Assembly (NCBI GenBank): GCA_023419995.1
Contig: JAEZXF010000563.1
Coordinates: 1-19,762 of the forward strand
Length of the DNA stretch: 19,762 nucleotides
Direction of reading: 5' to 3'
Origin: Pseudomonadota bacterium
Lineage (GTDB): Bacteria > Pseudomonadota > Alphaproteobacteria > Rhizobiales > Rhizobiaceae
A program made the position numbers and the translations under genes. Below are positions 1-7,416 of this stretch, one piece after another; the first letter of the stretch is position 1, and every line of letters begins with the position of its first letter. Under the pieces are notes generated by a model, which saw only the letters and a program-made list of their open reading frames with translations, was not told the DNA's origin and did not search any database.

Positions 1-88
1 CCTCGATCTCCGTCAGGTTCGTCTCGTCGAGGATGCCCGCGAGATCGCGGATCAGCTGCTGGTCAATCCCGGATTTCCTGGTCGACAT
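1..88 (-). CDS. accB: Biotin carboxyl carrier protein of acetyl-CoA carboxylase (AccB-like), N-terminus only
   Basis: Only the first 29 codons are present; the gene continues past the left edge. The translation starts MSTRKSGIDQQLIRDLAGIL and continues with a DETNLTEIE stretch. This is the characteristic N-terminal segment of alphaproteobacterial AccB proteins (K-x-GID-x-x-LIRDLA-x-IL-x-ET-x-LTEIE). The biotinyl domain lies outside the window. A purine-rich AGGAACGAG lies about 10 bases before the ATG at 88. It lies 94 bp downstream of dctM on the same strand, so co-transcription is likely. In many rhizobia a second accB/accC pair sits beside TRAP genes with LamB/YcsF and KipI/KipA (5-oxoprolinase) genes; whether that holds here cannot be seen. 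It could equally be the housekeeping accB. Confidence 0.72.
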   Translation of the reverse strand, partial: MSTRKSGIDQQLIRDLAGILDETNLTEIE

Positions 89-148
89 CGTGGGCTCGTT
101 CCTGGTGATTGGGGACAACGCGGACATCCTTCGCCGGCCGCTCCGGCG

Positions 149-180
149 ACCTGCCCCGCCGTGGGCGGCGCCGGACAGGT
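149..180. other. GC-rich imperfect hairpin between dctM and accB
   Basis: Outer arms ACCTG (149-153) and CAGGT (176-180) enclose inner arms CCGCC (156-160) and GGCGG (164-168), with an asymmetric bulge. There is no T tract on either strand. It could partly attenuate transcription between dctM and accB or protect the upstream message; function is inference. Confidence 0.25.
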
Positions 181-182
181 GT

Positions 183-1475
183 TCAGACCTTGCCCGGCAG
201 GTAGGTGACCACTTCGGGGAACAGGATCAGGAACACCACGAAGAACACCATGATCAGGAAGAACGGGGCGGTGGCGCGGATGATCGTCGTCATCTTCTCG
301 CCGGTGATGCCCTGGATCACGAACAGGTTGAGGCCCACCGGCGGCGTGATCTGGGCCAGCTCCACCATCAGGATCAGGAACACCCCGAACCAGATCTTGT
401 CGTAGCCGGCATGCAGGACCAGCGGCAGGACGACCGGAAGGGTCATCAGGATCAGCGACATGCCCTCGAGCACGCAGCCCAGCAGCACGTACACCGCCAT
501 CAGCAGCAGCATGAGCTGGAACGGCGTCAGCTCGAGCGCCTGCACGTAGGCCGAGATCGTCTGCGGCAGCGCGAGATAGCCCATCGTCGTGCTGAGGAAG
601 CCGGCCGCGCCGATGATCAGGCCGAGGAAGCTGGAGGTGCGCGCCGTGGACAGGCAGGCTTCCCGGATCACCGCGAGGCTGAGGGAGCCTTCCAGCAGCA
701 TGATGACGAGGGTGATGCCGACGGCGACCGAGGCGGCTTCCGAGGGGCTCGCATACCCGCCATACATCGACCCCAGGATGACGGCCATCAGGAAGATGAT
801 CGGTATCAGCACGCGCGCCTTCTGGAAGCGCTCCTTCCAGAGGGCGATGCCGGTCGGCCCGTCGATCTTCGGCGTGCCGCCGAAGAACGAGCGTATGGCG
901 AGGTAGCTCATGAAAGCCAGGCCGAGCAGGATGCCGGGAATGATGCCGGCGGCGAACAGCTTGAGAACCGACGTCTGCGTCAGGACGCCGTAGATGATCA
1001 TGATGATGCTGGGCGGGATGAGGAAGCCCAGCGTGCCCGCCCCGGCGAGGGAGCCCATGATGATGTTCTTGTCGTAGCCGCGCTTGGGAAGCTCGCTCAG
1101 CGTTATGCGGCCGACCGTGTTCGTGGTCGCGACCGAGGAGCCGGAGACCAGCGCGAAGAAGGCGCATCCCAGAACCGTCGTATGGGAGAGGCCTCCCGGA
1201 AGACGCCGCACCCAGGGTTCGAGCGCATAGAAGATGCCGTCGACGAACCGCGAGCGGAACAGCAGCTCCGCCATGAGGATGAACATCGGCATGGCGATGA
1301 GCTCGGGCGCGGAGAGGACGTTCCAGACCGTCTGCGCGAGGATGCGGTCGACCGGCAGGTTCCGGAACAGCTCCAGGCTGGCGATCCCGACCCCCAGCAG
1401 GCCCAGGGAGACCCAGACCCCGCTGCCCATGATGAGAAACAGCAGCACAAGCGGCGTGACAACCGACAGCGGCAT
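183..1475 (-). CDS. dctM: TRAP transporter large permease subunit, DctM family
   Basis: This 430-residue protein is the main membrane subunit of a tripartite ATP-independent periplasmic (TRAP) transporter, which uses an ion gradient to import a solute delivered by DctP. The sequence is hydrophobic throughout and of usual DctM length. It shows family-typical stretches: an N-terminal LVLLFLIMGSGVWVSLGLLG helix, GSSVATTNTVGRITLSELPKRGY in the first half, GTLGFLIPPSIIMIIYG, and near the end ELAQITPPVGLNLFVIQG. The ATG at 1475 is preceded by AAGGAA at suitable spacing. It lies 22 bp after dctQ in the order dctP-dctQ-dctM, the standard operon. The substrate cannot be read from the permease. Confidence 0.96.
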   Translation of the reverse strand: MPLSVVTPLVLLFLIMGSGVWVSLGLLGVGIASLELFRNLPVDRILAQTVWNVLSAPELIAMPMFILMAELLFRSRFVDGIFYALEPWVRRLPGGLSHTTVLGCAFFALVSGSSVATTNTVGRITLSELPKRGYDKNIIMGSLAGAGTLGFLIPPSIIMIIYGVLTQTSVLKLFAAGIIPGILLGLAFMSYLAIRSFFGGTPKIDGPTGIALWKERFQKARVLIPIIFLMAVILGSMYGGYASPSEAASVAVGITLVIMLLEGSLSLAVIREACLSTARTSSFLGLIIGAAGFLSTTMGYLALPQTISAYVQALELTPFQLMLLLMAVYVLLGCVLEGMSLILMTLPVVLPLVLHAGYDKIWFGVFLILMVELAQITPPVGLNLFVIQGITGEKMTTIIRATAPFFLIMVFFVVFLILFPEVVTYLPGKV

Positions 1476-1497
1476 GACGAATTCCTTGCGGACTGCG

Positions 1498-2010
1498 CTA
1501 CTCGGTCGTCGCGCCAGCCGTGTGAGTCAGTTCAACGGGACGACCCGCGAGCACGTAGACGATGCGCAGCGCGATCTGCAGCGACAGCAACGCCGACCCG
1601 CCGAGAAGGATCGCGAAGGGATACACCAGCGGAATGTTGGCGACGGTGCCGGACGTGCGGCCGCTCGCCCAGTAGCCGAGCGCGATCTTGCCGAGGCTCC
1701 ATGTGAGGAAGAGCGCGACGGCGAGCCCGATCGCCGAGGAGACGAGATCGAACAGCCGCGGATTGAACCCCTTCATCAGGGTGATCTGGACGTGGCCGCC
1801 GATCCGCAGCGTGTAGGCCGCGGCAAGGAACACCGCCGCGACATGCATGTAGCCGGCGAATTCCCAGACGAACGGGAGGCTGATGCCGGCGGCGTTGCGC
1901 AGGAAGATCTCCGCGATCTGCATCAGCGCGACGGCCAGGAGCAGGAAGCCGGCGAAATAGGCCAGCAGACGGGAAAGGGCATCGACGCTTCTCGTCACCA
2001 CGCTGAGCAC
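1498..2010 (-). CDS. dctQ: TRAP transporter small permease subunit, DctQ family
   Basis: This 170-residue membrane protein has about four hydrophobic helices (approximately residues 15-37, 50-68, 88-108 and 128-152), as usual for DctQ. DctQ helps DctM dock the solute-loaded DctP. Family-like segments are LRNAAGISLPFVWEFAGYMHVAAVFL and the following GGHVQITL. The start is a GTG at 2010 preceded by GGGAGGG about 8 bases upstream, which supports this start over an internal one. It sits 32 bp after dctP and 22 bp before dctM, so the three form one operon. Confidence 0.93.
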   Translation of the reverse strand: MLSVVTRSVDALSRLLAYFAGFLLLAVALMQIAEIFLRNAAGISLPFVWEFAGYMHVAAVFLAAAYTLRIGGHVQITLMKGFNPRLFDLVSSAIGLAVALFLTWSLGKIALGYWASGRTSGTVANIPLVYPFAILLGGSALLSLQIALRIVYVLAGRPVELTHTAGATTE

Positions 2011-2042
2011 ACCGACACCCTCCCGCTGACTGCCGTTCCCGC

Positions 2043-3017
2043 CTAGCGGTTCTCGAACGCTTCCACCAGCTTTGCCGCGGTCTCCCCGAGCGTCTCAAGC
2101 TCGGCCGCGCGCAGCGGTGCCGCGGTCTCGCGAAGCTGCTGGCGGATCTCGTCGCTGATCTCGCCGTTGACCATGCCCTTCTCCGCCAGGATATTCATCT
2201 GGGCCGCGTCGGTGTCCTGGGCGGACTGCCAGAACGTCGGCTCCAGCTTCGCACCCAGCTCCTCGATCGCCTTCCGGTGCTCCTCGGTGAGCTCGGCCCA
2301 GGCGTCGAGATTGACGGTGACGGCGTTCAGGTTCCACGACTGCCGGGTGGGATAGCCGTATTTGAGGAACTCCCAGAACGATCCGTCCACGGCGAACGGC
2401 GCCGAGGTGGCGACGGCGTCGATGGCGCCCGTCGCGAGCGACGGGATGACCTCGCCCCAGGGAAGCTGCACCGGCGTCATGCCCGCGGCCTCGAAGATCT
2501 TGGTGGACGCGGCATCGTAGGACCGGATCTTGATGCCGGAGAAGTCGGCGAAGGTGTTGACCTCGACCTTGGTGAAGATCTGCTGCTGCGGCGACGGGAT
2601 GGTGTAGATCACCTTCTGGTTGTTGCGGGCAGCGATGTCGTCGAGCAGCGGGCGGAAGTAGGCCTGGAACTCGATCATCTCCTCGAAGCTTTCCATCAGG
2701 TAGGGAAGCGACTGGATGCCCAGGAGCGGCTCGTCGCCGACCTGCTGGTTGAGGAAGACGTCGCCGATCGGCACAAGGCCGTCCCGCACGGCGCTCAGCA
2801 TCTCCGGGCCCTTGTAGCCGAGCGATCCGCCCGGATGCAGGGTGATGAGGACCTCGCCCGCCGTCGCTTCCTTGACGGCGTCCGCGAAGTCGGCGGCGCG
2901 CTGCACCATGTAGTTTTCGGGAGCCCACGTCAGGGGCAGGTCCCAGTGCGTCTGGGCGAAAGCCGATCCCGCGGTGGTGCTCAGGGCGATCGCTGCGGTC
3001 ATCAGTGCGCGCTTCAT
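2043..3017 (-). CDS. dctP: TRAP transporter solute-binding protein, DctP family
   Basis: A periplasmic receptor of 324 residues. The N-terminus is a clear signal peptide (MKRALMTAAIALSTTAGSAFA, cleavage predicted after residue 21). The mature protein has the TRAP SBP layout, including the GSLGYKGPEMLSAVRDG stretch near residues 64-80 and the FADFSGIKIRSY segment. Arg165 in that segment occupies the place of the conserved arginine that usually binds a substrate carboxylate. Start ATG at 3017 is preceded by AAAAGGGG about 8 bases away. It is the first gene of the dctPQM operon and diverges from a LysR gene that probably regulates it. The ligand is unknown; an organic acid is expected from the family. 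Confidence 0.94.
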   Translation of the reverse strand: MKRALMTAAIALSTTAGSAFAQTHWDLPLTWAPENYMVQRAADFADAVKEATAGEVLITLHPGGSLGYKGPEMLSAVRDGLVPIGDVFLNQQVGDEPLLGIQSLPYLMESFEEMIEFQAYFRPLLDDIAARNNQKVIYTIPSPQQQIFTKVEVNTFADFSGIKIRSYDAASTKIFEAAGMTPVQLPWGEVIPSLATGAIDAVATSAPFAVDGSFWEFLKYGYPTRQSWNLNAVTVNLDAWAELTEEHRKAIEELGAKLEPTFWQSAQDTDAAQMNILAEKGMVNGEISDEIRQQLRETAAPLRAAELETLGETAAKLVEAFENR

Positions 3018-3108
3018 GAAGTCATCCCCTTTTCTTGCCGTGAGGCATTCCGGCTTTCCCGGACCTCGATCAAGCCAGACTGAACTCCGGGCCTGTGGAA
3101 AAAAAGCG

Positions 3109-3139
3109 ATATAATTTTATTCATTTATATTCCCATATA
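3109..3139. promoter_or_regulatory. AT-rich palindromes in the LysR/dctP divergent promoter
   Basis: In otherwise GC-rich DNA, an AT-rich patch carries ATATAA (3109-3114) and TTATAT (3125-3130) separated by 10 bp, overlapping a second repeat TATAT (3126-3130) TCCC ATATA (3135-3139). Interrupted dyads of this size fit LysR-type regulator boxes, and the patch lies between the divergent dctP (start 3017) and lysR (start 3229) genes. The role is inference. Confidence 0.45.
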
Positions 3140-3228
3140 GAATGGACAGCTTGGACAGGCCAACGCCGGCCGCGGCCCGCGATGCCGGGCGGCCGGACGA
3201 GCGCCATGCATCGGCAAAGGGAGCCGCG

Positions 3229-4137
3229 ATGAGCAGCCCGATCACCGTCAAGCAGCTCGAGGCCTTCTACTGGATCGCCATGCTCGGCACCTTCGAGAGG
3301 GCCGCCCTGAAGCTGAACGCCACGCAATCGGCGATCTCGAAGCGGATACAGGAGCTCGAACGCATCACCGGCATCACGCTGTTCGACCGCAGCCAGCGCG
3401 GCGCCCGGCTCACCGCCCTGGGCGAGGACCTGATCGCCATCGTCGAAGAGGTTCTCGCGCTCAACGAGAACATCATGTCGCTGCAGAACTCGTCGCGGCG
3501 CCCGGCGCGCAAGCTGCGCATAGGCGTGACCGAGCTGACCGCCATGACGTGGCTGTCCCGGCTCATCGCCCGGATCCGCGAGATCTATCCCTCGATACTT
3601 CTCGAGCCGGAAATCGACATGAGCAGGAGCCTCTATGGCCGGTTGATGGAGGAGGAGATCGACCTCATCATCATTCCCGACGTGTTCACCGATCCCAACG
3701 TGACCGCCGTGCCCATCGGCAAGGTCGAGAACGCATGGCTGTGCCGCCCGGACCTGGTGGGCACGGGATCGCCGATATCGCTGCAGCAGCTCGCGCAGTA
3801 TCCCGTGCTTACCCACGGCGACCAGTCCGGCTCGGGCCTGTACTTCAAGAAATGGCTCAAGTCCGAGGGCGTCTCCTTCAGGAAGATCTTCTCCAGCGAC
3901 AGCATCTCGGCATTGCTGGGGCTGACGCTCGGCGGGATGGGGGTGAGCCACCTGCCCCTCCAGTGCTTCGGCTTCCTGATCGACGAGGGCAAGCTCAGCG
4001 TCATCAGCACGACGCCGCCCCTGCCGCTCGTGCCCTATGCCGCGATGTACCGCAACGACCGGCCGCAGGCGATGACCTCCGCGATCGCCGAGGTCGCGTC
4101 GGAGGTGTGCGATTTCTCGCGCCAGTATCAAGTGTAG
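3229..4137 (+). CDS. LysR family transcriptional regulator, probable regulator of the dctPQM operon
   Basis: 302 residues from the ATG at 3229, of standard LysR length. The N-terminal winged helix-turn-helix is evident (TVKQLEAFYWIAMLGTFERAALKLNATQSAISKRIQELE, then LFDRSQRGARLTALGE). The effector-binding domain begins near residue 95 (RKLRIGVTELTAMTWL). I chose 3229 because AAAGGGAG lies 6 bases upstream and the protein then starts directly before the HTH; an in-frame ATG at 3142 would add 29 residues unlike the family and lie within the putative operator. It is divergent from dctP, a layout usual for a LysR regulator and its target. The inducer is probably the transported solute or a metabolite of it, which is inference. 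Confidence 0.93.
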   Translation: MSSPITVKQLEAFYWIAMLGTFERAALKLNATQSAISKRIQELERITGITLFDRSQRGARLTALGEDLIAIVEEVLALNENIMSLQNSSRRPARKLRIGVTELTAMTWLSRLIARIREIYPSILLEPEIDMSRSLYGRLMEEEIDLIIIPDVFTDPNVTAVPIGKVENAWLCRPDLVGTGSPISLQQLAQYPVLTHGDQSGSGLYFKKWLKSEGVSFRKIFSSDSISALLGLTLGGMGVSHLPLQCFGFLIDEGKLSVISTTPPLPLVPYAAMYRNDRPQAMTSAIAEVASEVCDFSRQYQV

Positions 4138-4230
4138 CGACGATGGCGAACCCAAGGCCGGCCTCGGCCCGGTCGGGATCCTCAACCCTCCGATCCGGCT
4201 TCGGCGGCGTGTCACGGAAATGCGCGATGA

Positions 4231-4283
4231 GGGGAGCGTCCGCCGCACGGGGGGCTCCCCATCCCGCCACCCGCCGCGGCGGG
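4231..4283. terminator. Candidate bidirectional terminator region between convergent genes
   Basis: The 166-bp gap between the convergent lysR and AHSA1 genes contains GGGGAGC (4231-4237) and GCTCCCC (4254-4260), a perfect 7-bp inverted repeat with a 16-bp spacer, followed by a perfect 14-bp palindrome CCCGCCGCGGCGGG (4270-4283). No T tract follows, so this is a structural guess. Confidence 0.35.
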
Positions 4284-4303
4284 ACGATCCGGGCCTCGCG
4301 CGC

Positions 4304-4748
4304 CTATTCGTTGATCTCGGGCTCGACCAGCTTCGCGAGCTTGCGCAGGGAGTCCTGCCAGCCGAGGTAGCAGGCCTCGGCGGGGATCACGTCGGGCACG
4401 CCCTGCTGCTTGATGTTGATCTCCGTGCCGACCGAAACGGCCTTGAGGTTCACGGTGACCGTCATCTCGCCCGGCAGGTTGGGATCATCGAACGTGTCGG
4501 TGTAGACGAGGCGCTCGCCCGGCACGAGCTCCAGATAGGTGCCGCCGAAGGAATGGCTGTTGCCGGTCGTGAAGTTGCGGAACGACATCCTGTGCCTGCC
4601 GCCGACCCTGGCATCGAGCTCGTGGAGGGTGCAGAGAAAGCCGAAGGGGGGGAAGCCAGCTCGCAACCGCATCCGGTTCGAGGAAGGCGCGGTAGAGCTT
4701 CTCGGGGCTTGCGGCGACGACGCGGTGAAGACGGATCGTGCTGGGCAT
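4304..4748 (-). pseudogene. AHSA1/SRPBCC-domain protein gene with a single-base frameshift
   Basis: Reading from the ATG at 4748 (AGGGAG just upstream), the frame gives MPSTIRLHRVVAASPEKLYR and on to EPDAVASWLPP, the start of an AHSA1/SRPBCC (START-like) protein. It then loses homology. The family resumes in another frame as FGFLCTLHELDARVGG, MSFRNFTTGNSHSFGG, VPGERLVYTDTFDDPNLPGEM and a C-terminal EACYLGWQDSLRKLAKLVEPE, ending at 4304. The junction is a run of seven G on the plus strand (4646-4652); six would restore WLPPFGFLC and one continuous protein of about 147 residues, the normal length. Both halves are well conserved, so this is a very recent mutation, a phase-variable tract or a sequencing error. 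AHSA1-like proteins bind hydrophobic ligands or chaperone partners; the substrate here is unknown. Confidence 0.88.
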
Positions 4749-4928
4749 GGGTTTCTCCCTTCGGTTCGGTTTCATCGGGGCGGTTCGATCGCCATGGTGG
4801 AACGGCGCAGGAGGCATATCACGCTGCCCTGCCGCTGCCTCCCTTGGCGCATCCTTCCGCCATCGCATGCGCTATCACCGGGAGGATAGGACATGGCCCT
4901 GGAATAAATTGGGCGCAGGCCGCTTATA

Positions 4929-6080
4929 TCACCGGTCGGCCGTTTGCCGCGGATATTCGAGCTGCATGGCGACCACGTCGGTGGTGCGCACGCCGTAGCG
5001 TGCCGTGATCGCGTCGAGCGTCCGGTCGAGCGCATCCGCCGGCCTCCGGTCGGGGAACGTGGGCACGCTCCGGCCTTCCGGCCAGCCCGCCGCTGGACGG
5101 TCGGGGACGACGCGGACGCCGTTCATGGTCTCGACCGCCTCCGGCGAGGCGGCGAAGGTCGTCACGCTCGACCGGTAGGTGCGCGACCAGGCGTCGGCCG
5201 CGAGCGCCAGCGACACCTCGTCCATGCCGGGCGCGAGCCGGATGCCGAGCTCCTCCCGGTTCCAGAACGCCATCCGGTTGGCGAGCACCGTGGCCGCGAA
5301 CGGGCGGGTCAGCCTGAAGGCGGCGCTCGCGTGCCGCGCGCTCCACTGTTCGACGCCGAGGTCGCGCGCGACCGCTTCCGCCCTGGCCCGGCCGGCGATG
5401 GCCTCGATCAGCGTCAGCATCATCGGCATCGACGCGGTGATGCCGGTCGTCGTCACCACGCCTCCGTCCGAGACCAGGCGCCGGTCCTCGACATAACGGA
5501 TCGTCGGGCTGCGCTTCAGCATCTCGCCGCGATAGTACCAGTGCGTCGTGGCGCGCTTGCCGTCGAGCAGGCCGGCCGCCGCAACGACCTTCGCCCCGGC
5601 GCAGATGCCGATGATCGTCGCGCCCTTCCCAGCCTGGCTTCGCAGCCAGGCGGCCACGGCCGGGTCGTCGTCGCGGCTCATGGCGGGGACGATCACATAG
5701 TCCGCGCCTTCGGGATGCGCGGCGTCGAACTGCGCGACCGCCGCGTCGGGCTCCACTTCCAGCGCCGGATAGAGCTGCACCCGGCCGGGCCCGGTCGCCA
5801 GCATGATCACGTCGGCCACGTCGGCGCGCCGCAGTATGCCGGTCGGCATCAGGTAGTCGGTGGTCTCGGTGGCGTCGTTGAGGCCGATGACGGCGACCAG
5901 CGGCCGCTCCCGCTTCGCCGGCGCGAGCGAGGCGAGCATGGCGTCCGTCTCCGCCTGCGGCACGGGCGGCGCTTCCGCCGCCACCGTTGCCGCCGGCAGG
6001 CTGAGCATCCAGCCGCCGAAGCCGGCCAGCGAAAGGACGACGAGCGCCACGCCGCCCCGGATGAAGAAGGATCTCGACAT
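4929..6080 (-). CDS. Membrane-anchored DJ-1/PfpI-like protein
   Basis: 383 residues from ATG 6080, chosen over the in-frame ATG at 6098 because GGGAG lies about 8 bases before it. A positively charged start and one hydrophobic segment (residues about 9-30) suggest a signal anchor or signal peptide placing the rest in the periplasm. Residues about 60-245 form a DJ-1/PfpI (glutamine amidotransferase-like) domain: LVAVIGLNDATE start, the nucleophile elbow GICAGAK with Cys160, and LLDGKRATTHW with His180. The C-terminal roughly 140 residues match nothing I recognise. The domain resembles the N-terminal domain of the divergently encoded GlxA-type regulator, and the two share a control region. No enzymatic activity can be assigned. 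Confidence 0.82.
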   Translation of the reverse strand: MSRSFFIRGGVALVVLSLAGFGGWMLSLPAATVAAEAPPVPQAETDAMLASLAPAKRERPLVAVIGLNDATETTDYLMPTGILRRADVADVIMLATGPGRVQLYPALEVEPDAAVAQFDAAHPEGADYVIVPAMSRDDDPAVAAWLRSQAGKGATIIGICAGAKVVAAAGLLDGKRATTHWYYRGEMLKRSPTIRYVEDRRLVSDGGVVTTTGITASMPMMLTLIEAIAGRARAEAVARDLGVEQWSARHASAAFRLTRPFAATVLANRMAFWNREELGIRLAPGMDEVSLALAADAWSRTYRSSVTTFAASPEAVETMNGVRVVPDRPAAGWPEGRSVPTFPDRRPADALDRTLDAITARYGVRTTDVVAMQLEYPRQTADR

Positions 6081-6184
6081 GCCGCGTCTCCCGGGCATGG
6101 AAGAAGAAGGGGAAGCGCTTTCGATCGGCCGCTCGGCCTGTGGGGCGCTTCCATCGAAGGCCGGACTCTAGCAGTCGACGCATG

Positions 6185-6219
6185 TGGCAGAAATGACAAA
6201 GATGCGGTAATTTCTGCCA
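6185..6219. promoter_or_regulatory. Perfect inverted repeat abutting the GlxA-type regulator start codon
   Basis: TGGCAGAAAT (6185-6194) and ATTTCTGCCA (6210-6219) are perfect 10-bp arms with a 15-bp spacer. The right arm ends one base before the ATG at 6220. It sits in the 139-bp region between the divergent DJ-1-like gene and the AraC-type regulator and is a strong operator candidate for autoregulation. The position leaves no room for a Shine-Dalgarno sequence. Confidence 0.6.
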
Positions 6220-7191
6220 ATGCATCACGTCGTCTTCATCGTCTATCCGGGCTTCGAGCTGCTCGACGTTTCGGGGCCCGCCTCGGTGTTCAACGGCGCC
6301 AATCGCGCCCTGAGCCGGCGCGGAAGGCCGGCGTTCTACAAGGTCGTGCTCGCTTCGGCGGAGGGCGGCACCGTCGAGAGCAGCAGCGGCATCGCGCCGG
6401 AAACCCTGCCGGTCGCCGCGCTTGATCCAGGCGAGGCACAGACGGTTCTGGTGGCGGGGGCCGAGCGCGAGCCCCTGCTGCAGGCGGTGGCGGATCCCGT
6501 CCTGAAGGCAGCCCTCCCGCACCTTGCCGCTGAGGCGGGGCGCTTCGGTTCGGTCTGCTCCGGCGGCTTCGTGCTCGCCGCGCTCGGGCTGCTCGACGGC
6601 CGCCGCGTCGCGACCCATTGGGATTCCTGCAAGCCTTTTGCCAAAGCCTTCCCGAAGGTCGCTGTCGATCCCGATGCGCTCTACGTGGTCGAGGGCAGGC
6701 GCTGGACGTCGGCCGGGGTGACCACGGGCATCGACATGGCGCTGGCGATGGTGGCGCGCGACCTCGACGCGGCGATTGCCGGCGTGGTCGCCAGACGGCT
6801 GGTGCTCTATGCCCGGCGTCCCGGCTACCAGTCCCAGTTCAGCCCGGTGCTCGAGGCGCAGGCGGCGGGCGATAGCCCGTTCGCCGAGCTGATCGGATGG
6901 ATCCAGTCTAATCTCGACGCGCCGCTCGACGTGCCGTCGCTGGCCGCCCGCGCCGGCCTCAGCGAACGCACCTTCCATCGCAGGTTCGCGGCGGCGACGG
7001 GACAGACGCCGGCGCGCTTCGTCGAGATCGCGCGGCTCGATGCCGCGCGCATGCTGCTGTCGCGCGGGCTGTCGCTGAAGTCGGTCGCCGCGCAGGTCGG
7101 GCTTTTCCCGGCCGCGCGCCTCGCGGAAGCGTTCGAACGCCGCTTCGGCATCACCCCGCGCCTGTTCCGCGACATGCATCCCGAGCTGTAG
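6220..7191 (+). CDS. GlxA family transcriptional regulator (DJ-1/PfpI domain plus AraC-type HTH)
   Basis: 323 residues. Residues 1-195 are a DJ-1/PfpI-like sensor domain (HHVVFIVYPGFELLDVSGP at the start, GSVCSGG with Cys113 at the nucleophile elbow, LLDGRRVATHW with His133). Residues about 220-320 are a two-helix-turn-helix AraC domain (VPSLAARAGLSERTFHRRF, then VAAQVGLFPAARLAEAFERRFGITP). This is the standard GlxA/FtrA architecture and length. The ATG at 6220 directly precedes the conserved first strand but has no Shine-Dalgarno; a perfect inverted repeat ends at 6219, so translation may be leaderless. It is divergent from the DJ-1-like membrane protein, its likely target. The effector is unknown; characterised relatives sense varied amines and small metabolites. 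Confidence 0.92.
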   Translation: MHHVVFIVYPGFELLDVSGPASVFNGANRALSRRGRPAFYKVVLASAEGGTVESSSGIAPETLPVAALDPGEAQTVLVAGAEREPLLQAVADPVLKAALPHLAAEAGRFGSVCSGGFVLAALGLLDGRRVATHWDSCKPFAKAFPKVAVDPDALYVVEGRRWTSAGVTTGIDMALAMVARDLDAAIAGVVARRLVLYARRPGYQSQFSPVLEAQAAGDSPFAELIGWIQSNLDAPLDVPSLAARAGLSERTFHRRFAAATGQTPARFVEIARLDAARMLLSRGLSLKSVAAQVGLFPAARLAEAFERRFGITPRLFRDMHPEL

Positions 7192-7200
7192 GGGGTGAAA

Positions 7201-7223
7201 GGCCGCTTCCCGCGCGGGCGGCC
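7201..7223. terminator. GC-rich hairpin after the GlxA-type regulator
   Basis: GGCCGC (7201-7206) pairs with GCGGCC (7218-7223) and overlaps the palindrome CCCGCGCGGG (7209-7218), ten bases after the stop codon. There is no T tract, so it may be a message-stabilising or Rho-assisted end. The rest of the 225-bp gap to 7416 holds no gene I can see. Confidence 0.3.
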
Positions 7224-7379
7224 CCGGGGGACCGGAGGCGGCCAGTCCGCCCTCGAATAGTCATGCCGGCGGCCGCCCCCGCAACGCCGTGATGCGGTTC
7301 CTGCAAGACGTCCCGCCACACTTCCAACGACCGGGACAGCTCGTCTCAATTCTATCTCGGCTTCTCTGATCGGCTGATT

Positions 7380-7403
7380 AGAAAAATGGAAGGGAAACCT
7401 CCC
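7380..7403 (-). terminator. Weak intrinsic-type terminator of the Pro-rich protein gene
   Basis: Read on the minus strand, GGGA and TCCC (7400-7403 and 7392-7395) form a short stem, followed by TTCCATTTTTCT, about 14 bases after the stop codon. The stem is only 4 bp, so the call rests mainly on the T tract and position. Confidence 0.25.
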
Positions 7404-7416
7404 GGAATCCGTGCGC

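Noticed and set aside
33..1706. Long plus-strand open frame over dctM and dctQ
   Set aside because: His/Asp/Gln/Arg-rich nonsense translation antisense to clear TRAP permease genes.
4924..7179. Very long open frame on the minus strand (about 750 codons)
   Set aside because: It covers the GlxA-type regulator in antisense and the DJ-1 gene in another frame. The translation is Arg/Gly/Ala-rich without family features; a typical GC-rich shadow frame.
7255..7310. Short shared string GTGATGCGGTTCC near 7290 and 17957 as a dispersed repeat
   Set aside because: Only about 13 bases match, with unrelated flanks; chance is sufficient.
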